Shown here piece after piece: positions 1 through 9,191 of a stretch of 64,000 nucleotides of DNA. Each line of letters starts with the position of its first letter. Within the stretch, counting starts at the first letter, position 1. Made by a program: the position numbers and the translations under genes. The DNA lies in the NCBI RefSeq assembly GCF_039522525.1, contig NZ_BAAADO010000002.1, forward strand, positions 124,001 through 188,000, written 5' to 3'. Source of the DNA: Salinibacillus aidingensis. Lineage in GTDB: Bacteria; Bacillota; Bacilli; Bacillales; Alkalibacillaceae. The notes beneath the pieces were generated by a model. That model did not search any database. It was not told where the DNA came from and worked only from the letters and a program-made list of their open reading frames with translations.

Positions 1-1062
1 GATATATAAATCTTTTACAACCGAAGAACTGACCAATAGAAGAAGGGAGTCGACGGTGGACATCATGGCTGCTAAAGGCGCTGCCAATATAATCCCAGCC
101 AGCCACGGCGGTAAAACCTCAAGAGCAATTAGCGGGATAACCTGATCGGCCACCTCAATCCCGGGCAGTACCGGACGGGCAAATACGCCGATTAAATGCA
201 TATTTAACATGATAAATCCAACAACAACGGTTCCAATCAGCAACGCCCGGTGCATCGACTTCGAATTTTTATAGGACATAGCCCGTACAGCTACTTGTGG
301 TAAGGCGACGACACCAACTCCAACGAGAATCCAGAATGAAGATACATAAAATGAGCTAAGCTGACCGTCTTGTCCATACGGAGTTACTAAATTTGGATTT
401 TCCGCCATTAAATCCGAAAATATATTATTCAGACCTCCACCAGCAGCGACAACAGCGATAAGTAAAATTAATGTGCCAAAAAACATGACAATCCCCTGAA
501 TCGTATCCGTTAAAGCTACGGCCCGAAATCCGCCAATGGTGACGTATAGTAAGACTGATATAGAAAAAATAAATAAAGCCGAGACATAGGACAGGCCTGT
601 TAAGGATTGAATCAAATGTGCCCCGCCAACCCACTGTGCGGCCATAGCGGAAAATAGAAAGACAATAATACTAATAGCAGACAGAATAACAACGGCTTTG
701 CTATTATATCTCCCTTTCAAAAAGTCTATTAATGTAACTGCCTTGTAGCGTCTGGCCATGATTGCGAACTTTTTCCCCAATATTAATAGAACAAAATATC
801 CTGTCGCCACCTGGGTCATCGCCAGCAGCACCCAGCCAAGTCCAATAGAATACGCAGCCCCCGGACCACCCAGGAAACTCGATGCACTTCCATATGTAGC
901 AACCATCGTCATGGCCAGGACAAGCCCGCCAAATTCACGACTGCCGATAAAATAATCACTTAGAAAGGATGAAGATCCCGCCATTTTCCGATTGGACCAA
1001 ATCCCTATTAAAAAAACAATAATGACAAATAAAAGCAATGGAATCATGACTCCCCAATTCAT
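1..1062 (-). CDS. panF: Sodium/pantothenate symporter PanF, 3' end cut by window edge
   Basis: Sodium:solute symporter family protein that would import pantothenate, the coenzyme A precursor, through the membrane. Read from ATG 1062 the minus-strand frame stays open for 354 codons up to the edge, with many hydrophobic helices. The tracts FLGGPGAAYSIGLGW, IGGFRAV, AVRAMSYKNSKSMHR and APLAAMMSTVDS match the positions I know from E. coli PanF, so the substrate call is firmer than for a generic SSS protein. An AGGAGGAGAGG ribosome binding site precedes the start. Its ATG overlaps the stop of the small YhdT-like gene upstream (ATGA), which implies translational coupling. The C-terminal ~130 residues lie outside the window. 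Confidence 0.9.
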   Translation of the reverse strand, partial: MNWGVMIPLLLFVIIVFLIGIWSNRKMAGSSSFLSDYFIGSREFGGLVLAMTMVATYGSASSFLGGPGAAYSIGLGWVLLAMTQVATGYFVLLILGKKFAIMARRYKAVTLIDFLKGRYNSKAVVILSAISIIVFLFSAMAAQWVGGAHLIQSLTGLSYVSALFIFSISVLLYVTIGGFRAVALTDTIQGIVMFFGTLILLIAVVAAGGGLNNIFSDLMAENPNLVTPYGQDGQLSSFYVSSFWILVGVGVVALPQVAVRAMSYKNSKSMHRALLIGTVVVGFIMLNMHLIGVFARPVLPGIEVADQVIPLIALEVLPPWLAGIILAAPLAAMMSTVDSLLLLVSSSVVKDLYI

Positions 1063-1361
1063 GAGGACCTCTCCTCCTCCCTATCCTCATCTTCTTCGTT
1101 AAAGGAAACTTCCTTAAGGACAAACTTCACAACCGCCCAAACCAAAAGAACCATAACGATAAATCCCAGGATACAGCTGTAAAAAAACCACGCCGGAAAG
1201 CCAAAAACAAATGTATATTCCTCCGGGGAAGCTGATCCTAAACCATACGCGAACCCATACCACCAGATGAAGTTAAATAAAGCCAAAGCACATCCGATGA
1301 GAGCCTCGCGATGGGCAATTTTGAATTTCTGGTTCTGGGTTAAGTGTTTGTTTTGATTCAT
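1059..1361 (-). CDS. yhdT: YhdT-family small membrane protein (DUF997)
   Basis: Protein of 100 residues with two clear membrane helices (about residues 20-40 and 55-85) and a charged C-terminus rich in Glu/Asp/Arg. YhdT-type proteins are regularly encoded directly before panF and are thought to assist or accompany the symporter; no reaction is known. I chose ATG 1361 rather than the upstream frame extension because AAGGAGG ends six bases before it. The stop overlaps the panF ATG by four bases, so the two genes are one operon. The residues HREALIGCALALFNFIWWYG match the DUF997 N-terminal helix as I remember it. Confidence 0.75.
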   Translation of the reverse strand: MNQNKHLTQNQKFKIAHREALIGCALALFNFIWWYGFAYGLGSASPEEYTFVFGFPAWFFYSCILGFIVMVLLVWAVVKFVLKEVSFNEEDEDREEERSS

Positions 1362-1476
1362 CATGGACCTCCTTCCATACGTGTGCCTGTTTCCAATACG
1401 TGCTGTCACTATCCGAATTATGTCAAATCCCAATCAGATTAACAAGCTATATAAACTGGGAAAGACACAACCATTT

Positions 1477-1522
1477 GTGAAACATTCCGTGAAACAAGAT
1501 TTTTCGGGTCGTGACAGGCACC
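1477..1522 (-). repeat. Dispersed repeat R1 (long variant), copy 1
   Basis: On the minus strand it begins GGTGCCTGTCACGACCCG and runs on through AATCTTGTTTCACGG to a second TTTCAC. It lies downstream of the rbsB terminator, outside the coding part. Same long variant as the copies at 23336, 25098 and 33366. Confidence 0.8.
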
Positions 1523-1536
1523 ACCCCCGACGCCCG

Positions 1537-1571
1537 AAAAAAAGTGATGAGCTTAAGCCCATCACTTTTTC
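1537..1571. terminator. Bidirectional terminator after rbsB
   Basis: AGTGATG and CATCACT pair around an AGC/GCC extension and a TTAA loop, with A-rich and T-rich flanks on both sides. It lies 26 bases beyond the rbsB stop and closes the rbs operon. Confidence 0.8.
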
Positions 1572-1596
1572 TATCATTTTGCAGTTAAACAAACGA

Positions 1597-2532
1597 CTAT
1601 TCAACTAGCGATAGCTCAACTGGAATAAACTCGTCTACACTTTCCCCTTTGGATACTTTTACAGCCGTTTCAATGGCCTTCTCACCAATTAATGTAGGTT
1701 GCTGGGCGATTGTTGCTGCCAGTCTTCCTTCTTCAACAGCCTTAACTGCATCGTCTGTTGCGTCAAATCCTACAACAGTAACATCTTCAAGACCAGCTGC
1801 ACTTAATGCCTGCAGTGCACCTAAAGCCATTTCATCATTATGAGCGAAGACTGCATCGATTTGATCTGTACCCTGAATAATGTTTTCCATAACCGTAAGC
1901 CCTTCAGAACGGTTAAAGTTAGCCGTCTGTTTTGCTACGATTTCAATTCCCTCTTCCTCATCCACTACATTATGAAAGCCTTCTCCACGTTCACGGGCAG
2001 CTGAAGAACCAGGGATTCCTTCTAATTCTACTACTTTTCCTTCTCCATTAATCTGTTCAACGATGTAGTTTGCTGCCATTTCACCGCCTTTAACGTTATC
2101 TGAAGCAATGTGGGCAACAACGTCTCCACCTTCAGCACTGCGGTCAACAGTTATAACCGGGATATCAGCACTGTTAGCTGACTCAACAGCAGAAACAATA
2201 GCTGCAGAATCAGTAGGGTTAATAAGAAGAATGTCTACACCCTGTTGAATTAAATCTTCTACATCACTAACCTGCTTAGCCGAATCATCCTGAGCATCAA
2301 CTACCGTTAAATCAATACCTTGTTCCTCTGCAGCAGCTTCAGCCCCCTCTTTTAAGGTAACGAAGAATGGGTTATTTTGTGTTGATACTGAAAGACCAAC
2401 TGTTAACGTATCGTCCTTACCTTCATCGCCACCTTCCGAAGTATCATCTGAACCTGGAGCTTGTGTTGAACACCCAGCAAAAATCATGACCACAACAAGT
2501 AACCACCCAAAACGCTTTAATAACTTTTTCAT
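1597..2532 (-). CDS. rbsB: Ribose ABC transporter substrate-binding lipoprotein RbsB
   Basis: Extracellular ribose-binding lipoprotein of 311 residues that delivers ribose to RbsC/RbsA. The N-terminus has a KKLLKR start, a hydrophobic stretch and a lipobox ending FAGC, so Cys20 would carry the lipid anchor. The periplasmic-binding-protein type 1 fold is evident from LSVSTQNNPFF, VDAQDDSAKQ, LLINPTDS and VFAHNDEMALGA. It is the last gene of rbsRKDACB, 60 bases after rbsC, with a good GGAGGG site before ATG 2532. Length equals the B. subtilis family norm. Ribose is inferred from gene order; the fold alone would also fit related pentose or autoinducer-2 binders. Confidence 0.93.
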   Translation of the reverse strand: MKKLLKRFGWLLVVVMIFAGCSTQAPGSDDTSEGGDEGKDDTLTVGLSVSTQNNPFFVTLKEGAEAAAEEQGIDLTVVDAQDDSAKQVSDVEDLIQQGVDILLINPTDSAAIVSAVESANSADIPVITVDRSAEGGDVVAHIASDNVKGGEMAANYIVEQINGEGKVVELEGIPGSSAARERGEGFHNVVDEEEGIEIVAKQTANFNRSEGLTVMENIIQGTDQIDAVFAHNDEMALGALQALSAAGLEDVTVVGFDATDDAVKAVEEGRLAATIAQQPTLIGEKAIETAVKVSKGESVDEFIPVELSLVE

Positions 2533-2592
2533 TGATTGACCCTCCCATAAAATTTTTTATATTAAAAGTGTCAAAATACACTTTTTAACCAG

Positions 2593-3531
2593 TTATGCAG
2601 CCTTCTTACGATCCAGTAATACGGCTAATAGAATGACAGCTCCTTTGACAACCTGCTGGAAGAACGAGGATACGTTCATGAGGTTTAATCCATTATTTAG
2701 CACCCCAATGATAAGAGCCCCTATAAGTGTTCCAAAAATCCATCCCCGTCCACCGGTTAAGCTAGTTCCTCCAAGAACAACAGCAGCAATGGCATCCAGC
2801 TCATAAGCCGTACCAGCTGTAGGCTGTGCTGAATTTAAACGACTCACTAGAATGAGACCTGCCACTGCAGAGAATATACCAGAAATGGCATATACCCAGA
2901 TTTTCACTCGGTCTGTTTTTATTCCTGATAAAATAGAAGCTTCCTCATTCCCACCAACCGAGTATACCTGCCTGCCAAAGACAGTTTTTTTCAATATAAG
3001 GTACAATACGATATAAGAAACCGCCATCATAATTACAGGAAAAGGAATCCCAAATACATAACCTTTACCTATCATTTCAAATGTAAAACTCTCTGATAAT
3101 CCGGTAATTGGACGACCTTCTGTATATACTAGAGTTAGTCCCCGGAAAATCGTCATGGTTGCCAGTGTTGCAATAAATGGAGCAACTTTACCTTTTGTTA
3201 CCATTAAACCGTTAAATGCCCCCATCACACCTCCAGATAAAACACCCAGAAGAATGGCCAAAATCGGATCCACGCCAGATGCCAGCATCCCGGCTGTAAG
3301 AGCGCCAGCCAGTGCAAGAATGGAGCCGACTGACAAATCAATTCCACCGGTTAAGATAACAAAGGTCATACCAAATGCGATTAAGGCATTTATGGATACC
3401 TGACGGAGTACGTTTAAAATATTATCTAATGTAAAAAAGTCATCACTTGTAAATGCCAGAACAAGTATGAGTAGAATAAGCCCTATCATTGGACCAAGCT
3501 TTGATAAATAAGATGTTATACTTTTATTCAT
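2593..3531 (-). CDS. rbsC: Ribose ABC transporter permease RbsC
   Basis: Membrane-spanning subunit (312 residues) of the ribose importer, with about eight to ten helices and the family motif GGIDLSVGSILALAG near residue 65. The C-terminal region AVVLGGTSLTGGRGWIFGTLIG is the usual cytoplasmic coupling part of this permease family. I start at ATG 3531 (MNKSITSYLSK), one base after the rbsA stop, because GGGAGGG precedes it inside the rbsA end; the longer frame reads back into rbsA. The tight junction with rbsA indicates coupled translation. Confidence 0.93.
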   Translation of the reverse strand: MNKSITSYLSKLGPMIGLILLILVLAFTSDDFFTLDNILNVLRQVSINALIAFGMTFVILTGGIDLSVGSILALAGALTAGMLASGVDPILAILLGVLSGGVMGAFNGLMVTKGKVAPFIATLATMTIFRGLTLVYTEGRPITGLSESFTFEMIGKGYVFGIPFPVIMMAVSYIVLYLILKKTVFGRQVYSVGGNEEASILSGIKTDRVKIWVYAISGIFSAVAGLILVSRLNSAQPTAGTAYELDAIAAVVLGGTSLTGGRGWIFGTLIGALIIGVLNNGLNLMNVSSFFQQVVKGAVILLAVLLDRKKAA

Positions 3532-3532
3532 G

Positions 3533-5029
3533 TTACATCCCTCCCGTTGCGGCCTGCATAATTTTTTCCTGATCCGCTTCATTCCTGTTAAGGATTGTGA
3601 CTAATTCACCTTCACGAACAACCGCAATCCGGTCACTCATCCCGAGAATCTCAGGTAGTTCAGAAGAAACCATAATAATAGCCACACCATTTTCAGTAAG
3701 CTCATTCATAATTTGATAGATTTCTTTTTTAGCCCCAATATCGACACCTCGTGTGGGCTCATCCAGAATTAATACTTTGGGATCAATACCGAGCCACTTA
3801 CCAACCACAACTTTTTGCTGATTCCCTCCACTTAGTGACTTCACAGACTGATTACGTCCGGTTGTTTTAACACTTAACTTTTCTATCAATCTATCCACCA
3901 TTTCAATTTCCTTATGATTTGAAATGAATCCCAAATTTGAAATCGCTTTAAAATTTGCCATGGACATATTTTCCTGAATCCTGAACGGTAACACAAGCCC
4001 TTCCTGTTTACGATCTTCAGTGATAAAACCAATACCTTCCCTGATTGCATCAGCAGGATGTTTAACGGATAGACGTTTTCCATCCAGATAAATATCACCT
4101 TTGGAGCGCTTTCTTGCTCCAAATACAGCTTCCATAATCTCTGTTCTTCCAGCTCCCATCAGACCCGCGACACCAAGAATTTCACCTTCACGAACCTGGA
4201 AGGAAATATTGTCGAACCATCCTTCCCGAGCCAATCCTTTGACTTCAAGCTTTATTTCACCTGGCATTACGTTCCGATCCGGAAAACGTTCTCCCAATTC
4301 GCGACCAACCATCATCTTAACGACTTCCTCAAAATTTGTTTCTGAAATCAGCTTTGTACCGACATACTCACCATCACGTAAAATGGTAATACGATCACAA
4401 ATCTCAAATATTTCTTCCATACGATGTGAGATATAAACGATACTTACACCTTGTTCACGTAACTGTTTAATAACTTTAAACAAGGAAGTAATTTCCCGGT
4501 TCGTTAAAGCCGCTGTTGGCTCATCCATAATGATCAACTCGGCATTAGACGAAAGAGCCCGGGCAATTTCGATCATTTGCTGCTTTCCAACCGATAGCTC
4601 CCCTGCCTCCATATCAGGATCGATATCGATTCCTAATTGTTGAAGGCTATCTTTCGTCTGCTTCTTCATTTCCCTCTCTCGAAGAAATCCGGTTTTTCCA
4701 ACTTTTAATTCCTTTCCAAGAAACATATTTTGAGCAACCGTTAAATGCGGGATGATATTAAGCTCCTGGTGAATAACAGCAATTCCGTCATTTTCAGCTT
4801 CTTTAGGATTGGAATAATGAACTTCATTGCCTTTAACCTTAACAACACCTTCATCACGTGCGTAAATTCCCGTCAATATTTTAATGAGTGTTGATTTTCC
4901 TGCCCCATTCTCCCCCATTAAGGCATGAACCTCACCAGGTTTAATTTCAAAATGAACGTCCTTAAGCACTTGGTTTCCAAAAAAGCCCTTATGAATATTT
5001 TTCATTTCTACAAATGGCTGTTCAGGCAA
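3533..5029 (-). CDS. rbsA: Ribose ABC transporter ATPase RbsA, double ABC domain
   Basis: Cytoplasmic ATPase of 498 residues with two fused ABC domains, which powers ribose uptake. Domain 1 has Walker A GENGAGKST (residues 39-47), signature LSVGKQQ and Walker B IIMDEP. Domain 2 has the usual degenerate P-loop GLMGAGRTE, signature LSGGNQQK and Walker B LILDEPTRGVD. The ORF runs further upstream, but AAGGTGGTG lies just before TTG 5029, giving MPEQPFVEMKNIHKGF, close in length to the 493-residue B. subtilis protein; I therefore take TTG as the start. It follows rbsD by 17 bases. Confidence 0.92.
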   Translation of the reverse strand: MPEQPFVEMKNIHKGFFGNQVLKDVHFEIKPGEVHALMGENGAGKSTLIKILTGIYARDEGVVKVKGNEVHYSNPKEAENDGIAVIHQELNIIPHLTVAQNMFLGKELKVGKTGFLREREMKKQTKDSLQQLGIDIDPDMEAGELSVGKQQMIEIARALSSNAELIIMDEPTAALTNREITSLFKVIKQLREQGVSIVYISHRMEEIFEICDRITILRDGEYVGTKLISETNFEEVVKMMVGRELGERFPDRNVMPGEIKLEVKGLAREGWFDNISFQVREGEILGVAGLMGAGRTEIMEAVFGARKRSKGDIYLDGKRLSVKHPADAIREGIGFITEDRKQEGLVLPFRIQENMSMANFKAISNLGFISNHKEIEMVDRLIEKLSVKTTGRNQSVKSLSGGNQQKVVVGKWLGIDPKVLILDEPTRGVDIGAKKEIYQIMNELTENGVAIIMVSSELPEILGMSDRIAVVREGELVTILNRNEADQEKIMQAATGGM

Positions 5030-5046
5030 TCTATTCACCACCTTTT

Positions 5047-5442
5047 TTAAAAAATAACCCCCGACTGTAAAATAGCGTTGGCATACGGGGTACACTCCCC
5101 TGTACGAATCACCGCTTTCACATTTTTACAAGCCTCTTTTAATTCTTCATGTGACACATAATCAAAAGGAATTTGCTGATGTTTATTTTCCATTTGATTG
5201 TGCAGTTTCGTATTTTTACCCTTAATCTCCTCAGCCCAGATCATCTTTTCAACCTCCATATCCTCCAGAACCTCATGAAGAACATCGACAAAAGATGGCT
5301 GACCAAGCTTTAAAGCAAGATCGATTTTTGGTACATGATCGGGAATCGGTAAACCACAATCTGCAATGGCTATCTGATCCGTATGTCCCAGTTTAGATAA
5401 AATGGCTGAAATGTCGCTATTCAAAATTCCGTGCTTTTTCAT
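5047..5442 (-). CDS. rbsD: D-ribose pyranase RbsD
   Basis: Cytoplasmic enzyme of 131 residues that interconverts the pyranose and furanose forms of ribose so that RbsK gets its substrate. It starts MKKHGILNSDISAILSKLGH, with the conserved His and the DCGLPIP segment (about residues 27-34), and ends with the RTGECTPYAN block of the family. Length is as usual. It overlaps the end of rbsK by 26 bases, so it is translated in a different frame within the same message. Confidence 0.95.
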   Translation of the reverse strand: MKKHGILNSDISAILSKLGHTDQIAIADCGLPIPDHVPKIDLALKLGQPSFVDVLHEVLEDMEVEKMIWAEEIKGKNTKLHNQMENKHQQIPFDYVSHEELKEACKNVKAVIRTGECTPYANAILQSGVIF

Positions 5443-6343
5443 AATCCATCTCCTCCTGTTCCTTTAAGAAGCTTTCAACATCTGTCATAGAAGGTAATCC
5501 AGCTTGTGCTCCCTGCTTTGTAATAGAGAGTGAAGCAACAGCATTAGCAAAGCGGCATGCTTTTTCAACAGGAACCCCCTGGCCTATTTGAAAAGCAAAA
5601 GCCCCATTAAATGAGTCACCAGCACCAGTGGTATCTACAGGTTCCACCCGATATGCAGGAATCAGCAGTGGATCTGAATGGCTATTTTTATAAATTTCAA
5701 CACCATCCTTTCCTTTTGTGATAATCAGCTTTTGCTTAAAGCTATCGGGATCTTCTATCTGCATCATCAGCTCTACGGATTCATACTCATTAGGAGTCAT
5801 GTAATCAACTAAGTTTAATAACTCATTAGGAATGGGCTGGAATGGGGCTGGATTTAATACAACCTTAACCCCCGCGTCTTTCCCTATTTTGGCCGCTTCA
5901 ATAACAGCCTCCATCGGAATTTCCAATTGTAATAAAATAACATCACTATCTTTCAGAACATCCTTATAGGCTTGAATCATTTCTTTTGTGATTGAGAAAT
6001 TAGCTCCCGAATTAACGATAATTCGATTATCCCGTTCAGATAGTATGATGTGGGCAGTACCCGTTTCAGCGTCTGTAACCGGTTTCACATTGTCCGTAAG
6101 AATTCCGTTATCATCCAGGTTTTTTATCAATTGGTCTCCAAAAATATCCTGGCCAACAGCACCAATCATCGTCGTTTTTGCTCCTAAGCGCGCAGCAGCT
6201 ACTGCCTGATTTGCCCCCTTCCCGCCAGGATATGTAGCAAATCCGGAGCCTAAAACCGTTTCTCCCTGATTAGGCATTCGCTCCGTTTGCACTGTGAAAT
6301 CCATATTGATGCTTCCTACAACTGTAACCTTAGGGCTATTCAC
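5417..6343 (-). CDS. rbsK: Ribokinase RbsK
   Basis: PfkB-family sugar kinase of 308 residues that phosphorylates ribose to ribose 5-phosphate for the pentose phosphate pathway. Visible are the N-terminal GSINMDF start, the PfkB signature 1 region YPGGKGANQAVAAARLG (about residues 38-54) and signature 2 DTTGAGDSFNGAFA near residue 240, whose Asp is the catalytic base. ATG 6343 lies inside the last codons of rbsR (8-base overlap), and its 3' end overlaps rbsD, so rbsR, rbsK and rbsD are one translationally linked block. Confidence 0.95.
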   Translation of the reverse strand: MNSPKVTVVGSINMDFTVQTERMPNQGETVLGSGFATYPGGKGANQAVAAARLGAKTTMIGAVGQDIFGDQLIKNLDDNGILTDNVKPVTDAETGTAHIILSERDNRIIVNSGANFSITKEMIQAYKDVLKDSDVILLQLEIPMEAVIEAAKIGKDAGVKVVLNPAPFQPIPNELLNLVDYMTPNEYESVELMMQIEDPDSFKQKLIITKGKDGVEIYKNSHSDPLLIPAYRVEPVDTTGAGDSFNGAFAFQIGQGVPVEKACRFANAVASLSITKQGAQAGLPSMTDVESFLKEQEEMDYEKARNFE

Positions 6344-7334
6344 TAAGCATCATTCCTTTCTTTGCTGATTCACGCTCAACCAATTGAACAGGAAATGTAT
6401 ATTCAGTCTCCTCAACTGGTTTGCCCTCAATCATATCCATCAACAAGTTCGTTGCTTTAGCTCCCATATCATAAATGGGCTGGGCTATTGTTGTTAAAGC
6501 CGGAGAAGTCGTCTCACCTAAAGTGATTCCATCAAAGCCAACGATTGATAATTGATCAGGAACTTTAATAGCAAGGGTTTCCGCTGCTTTTAAAACCCCA
6601 ACAGCCATCAAATCATTCCCTACAAAAATCCCATCAATATCCGGATGAGCTTTTAATAGATTCATTGTGGCTTCCTTGGCATTTTGTAAATGATAATCAC
6701 CGTTAACGACTAAATCCTCTGAAAAGAAAGGCTTATCGGCAACCATATCCAAATATCCCCGCAAGCGGTGTTGAGCATTCATCACAAATTCAGGACCGGC
6801 AACATGGGCAATTTTTTTACAGCCTATATTATGTAAGTGTTCCACCGCCAGCTTTGCCCCATGATAATTATCGGCTGATACACATGGAATATCCGGTTCA
6901 AAATTACGGTCTAGGGCAACAACCGGAGTATTGATTCCTTCCAAATGATCATTGGTCAGAGTACTTGTAACAATAATAAATCCATCCACATATTTTTTTC
7001 TTAAAACGTCAATATAATTTTTTTCTTTTAATACCTGATCATCAGAATTACACAATATAAAGGTATAATTCTTTGCATTCGTAACATCTTCTACCGCACG
7101 AGCAAGTTCCGGGAAAAAGGGATTGGTGATATCAGGTACGATTAAACCAATCATCCTGGAACGTCTCGTATATAGAGTTCTCGCCAGTTCGTTAGGCTGG
7201 TAGTCTAATTTATTGATAGATTCCAGGACCTTTTCCCTTGTATCTTCGTTAACATATCCATTCTCATTAAGTACACGGGATACCGTTGCAACGGACACAT
7301 TCGCATGTTTTGCAACGTCCTTGATTGTTGGCAT
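6336..7334 (-). CDS. rbsR: LacI-family ribose operon repressor RbsR
   Basis: Repressor of 332 residues: LacI helix-turn-helix TIKDVAKHANVSVATVSRVL at the N-terminus, then a sugar-sensing periplasmic-binding-like domain (LIVPDITNPFF, IVGFDGITLG). It should repress its own operon, and ribose or a ribose phosphate is the likely inducer. I start at ATG 7334 (MPTIKDVAKH), which has GAGGTGGGG five bases upstream; the longer frame starts at a GTG inside that site. A perfect palindrome lies 53 bases upstream of the start and is a good candidate for its operator. First gene of rbsRKDACB. Confidence 0.92.
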   Translation of the reverse strand: MPTIKDVAKHANVSVATVSRVLNENGYVNEDTREKVLESINKLDYQPNELARTLYTRRSRMIGLIVPDITNPFFPELARAVEDVTNAKNYTFILCNSDDQVLKEKNYIDVLRKKYVDGFIIVTSTLTNDHLEGINTPVVALDRNFEPDIPCVSADNYHGAKLAVEHLHNIGCKKIAHVAGPEFVMNAQHRLRGYLDMVADKPFFSEDLVVNGDYHLQNAKEATMNLLKAHPDIDGIFVGNDLMAVGVLKAAETLAIKVPDQLSIVGFDGITLGETTSPALTTIAQPIYDMGAKATNLLMDMIEGKPVEETEYTFPVQLVERESAKKGMMLSE

Positions 7335-7386
7335 GAACCCCACCTCAGCAGTTTATAAATAGTTAATTTCCGCTTATAAAGCTAAC

Positions 7387-7402
7387 CTGTAACCGGTTAC
7401 AG
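7387..7402. promoter_or_regulatory. Candidate RbsR operator, perfect 16-bp palindrome
   Basis: CTGTAACCGGTTACAG is a perfect even-spaced palindrome of LacI-operator type, upstream of rbsR. A second half site, CCCGTTACAG, lies at about 7433-7442, and a cre-like CTGTAAGCGCTTTA on the minus strand lies at about 7449-7462, so both specific repression and CcpA control are plausible. Confidence 0.7.
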
Positions 7403-7593
7403 ATTGTTCGAAATAAAAGGGGTATATGAAACCCGTTACAGATAATATAAAGCGCTTACAGTCGATTGTCAATAGTTTTTTTAAATTGGTGGAATTCAGA
7501 GCTCCTCTTTCATTACGTATTCAGCAAAACCAAAATTACAAAAAGTCTTTCAATTTCCACTTGTTAAAAATGGTTTTCAATATTATTATATAA

Positions 7594-7610
7594 ATGTAAA
7601 CGGTTTACAT
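7594..7610. promoter_or_regulatory. Palindromic operator before the PTS-nanE genes
   Basis: ATGTAAACGGTTTACAT is a perfect 17-bp palindrome with a central G, ending 21 bases before ATG 7632. It resembles a cre box, but the half sites are one base further apart than in the cre consensus. Alternatives are an RpiR-type site for the convergent regulator at 9956 or a second LacI-type site. Confidence 0.6.
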
Positions 7611-7631
7611 ATTAACGGGAGGGGTGACAAT

Positions 7632-9188
7632 ATGACGAAGAAGAAAAAGAAGAACGTATTTTTTGAAAAAGCTCAGCGGTTCGGGAAATCATTTATGTTA
7701 CCGATTGCAGTACTTCCTGCTGCTGGTTTACTGCTGGGTATAGGTGGTGCTTTCAGTAATGCAGCTACCATCGAAGCCTATCCATTTTTAGATGTTGCCT
7801 GGCTGCAAGCAATTTTCACCATTATGAGTTCGGCAGGGAATATTATTTTTGCGAACCTGCCTATCATCTTTGCAGTAGGTATTGCGATTGGACTTGCCAG
7901 ATCAGACAAGGGAACAGCCGGTCTTGCTGCGGTAATGGGCTTTCTAGTCATGCACGCAACAATTAACGCGATGCTATCTATTACAGGTAAGCTGGCAGAA
8001 GATAGTATTGCTGAAGCTGGCCAAGGCATGGTTTTAGGAATCCAGTCACTGGAAACGGGTGTATTTGGTGGTGTCGTCCTTGGTCTATTAGCTTACTGGC
8101 TGCATAACCGTTATAATAAAATTGAATTACCAAGGTTTTTAGGATTCTTTGGCGGTTCACGTTTTATACCAATTGTAACTTCTTTTGCGTCCATCTTTTT
8201 AGGAATCATTTTATTTTATGTATGGCCGATTGTTCAGGGAGGGATTTTCTCCTTAGGTGGACTAGTAGAGGCAACAGGTTACGTTGGTACACTCATTTAT
8301 GGTTTTATTTTGCGTTTGCTTGGTCCATTCGGTTTGCATCACATTTTCTATCTGCCATTTTGGACAACCAGTCTTGGCGGTTCAATGATTATCGATGGAT
8401 CACTTATCGAAGGAACACAGCGAATTTTCTTTGCCCAGCTGGCTAATGCGGAATCCGTTGAGCAATTCTTTTTGGGAACGGCCCGCTTCATGTCCGGACG
8501 TCATATCACGATGATGTTTGGTCTGCTTGGTGCGGCACTTGCTATTTATCACACAGCTAAACCGGAGAATAAAAAGAAAGTAGCTGGGCTTATGCTGTCA
8601 GCCGGTTTGACATCCTTCCTGACTGGTATTACAGAGCCACTTGAATTTTCATTCTTGTTCATCGCACCAGTATTGTATGTCATTCACGCATTCTTTGATG
8701 GATTAGCCTTTATGATGGCCCATCTTTTTGAAATCACGATTGGTCAGACATTCTCGGGTGGTTTTATTGACTTCCTATTGTTTGGTGTCCTGCAGGGAGC
8801 AGACAAGACGAACTGGTTTATGGTTCCGATTATCGGGATCCCATGGTTCTTCCTTTACTACTTCACATTCAAATTTATGATTAGGAAGTTTAACTACAAA
8901 ACCCCTGGTCGTGAAGATGAGCAAATGGAAGAAATGTCCTATACGAAGACTGAGCGGGCAAATGCAATTATAGCCGGGCTTGGTGGTGAAGAAAATATTA
9001 AAGATGTCGATGCTTGTGCCACGCGTTTGCGGGTAAGTGTCAATCAATCGGATCTTGTTAATAAAGACGATTTAACAAAAACAGGTGCAAAAGGGGTTGT
9101 AGCCAGCGGAAATGGCGTACAGGTCATTTACGGCCCTGAAGTGACCGGAATTAAAAATGAAGTAGAAGAAGCGTTAGGAGATAAATAG
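7632..9188 (+). CDS. PTS EIICB permease, glucose/N-acetylhexosamine type
   Basis: Phosphotransferase-system permease of 518 residues that imports and phosphorylates a hexose or N-acetylhexosamine. EIIC covers about residues 15-420 with ten or so helices and the conserved FGLHHIFYLPFW and GITEPLEFSFLF segments. EIIB follows at about residues 440-518, with phospho-cysteine in DVDACATRLR. There is no EIIA domain, so phosphate must come from a separate EIIA (one is encoded at 45214). The start has GGGAGGGGTG upstream. nanE begins three bases after the stop, so an N-acetylated sugar such as ManNAc or GlcNAc is the likely substrate; that is inference from context. Confidence 0.85.
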   Translation: MTKKKKKNVFFEKAQRFGKSFMLPIAVLPAAGLLLGIGGAFSNAATIEAYPFLDVAWLQAIFTIMSSAGNIIFANLPIIFAVGIAIGLARSDKGTAGLAAVMGFLVMHATINAMLSITGKLAEDSIAEAGQGMVLGIQSLETGVFGGVVLGLLAYWLHNRYNKIELPRFLGFFGGSRFIPIVTSFASIFLGIILFYVWPIVQGGIFSLGGLVEATGYVGTLIYGFILRLLGPFGLHHIFYLPFWTTSLGGSMIIDGSLIEGTQRIFFAQLANAESVEQFFLGTARFMSGRHITMMFGLLGAALAIYHTAKPENKKKVAGLMLSAGLTSFLTGITEPLEFSFLFIAPVLYVIHAFFDGLAFMMAHLFEITIGQTFSGGFIDFLLFGVLQGADKTNWFMVPIIGIPWFFLYYFTFKFMIRKFNYKTPGREDEQMEEMSYTKTERANAIIAGLGGEENIKDVDACATRLRVSVNQSDLVNKDDLTKTGAKGVVASGNGVQVIYGPEVTGIKNEVEEALGDK

Positions 9189-9191
9189 ACA

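Noticed and set aside
1477..1522. CRISPR-like repeats
   Set aside because: R1 copies are dispersed singly over 32 kb beside genes, with no regular spacers and no cas genes.
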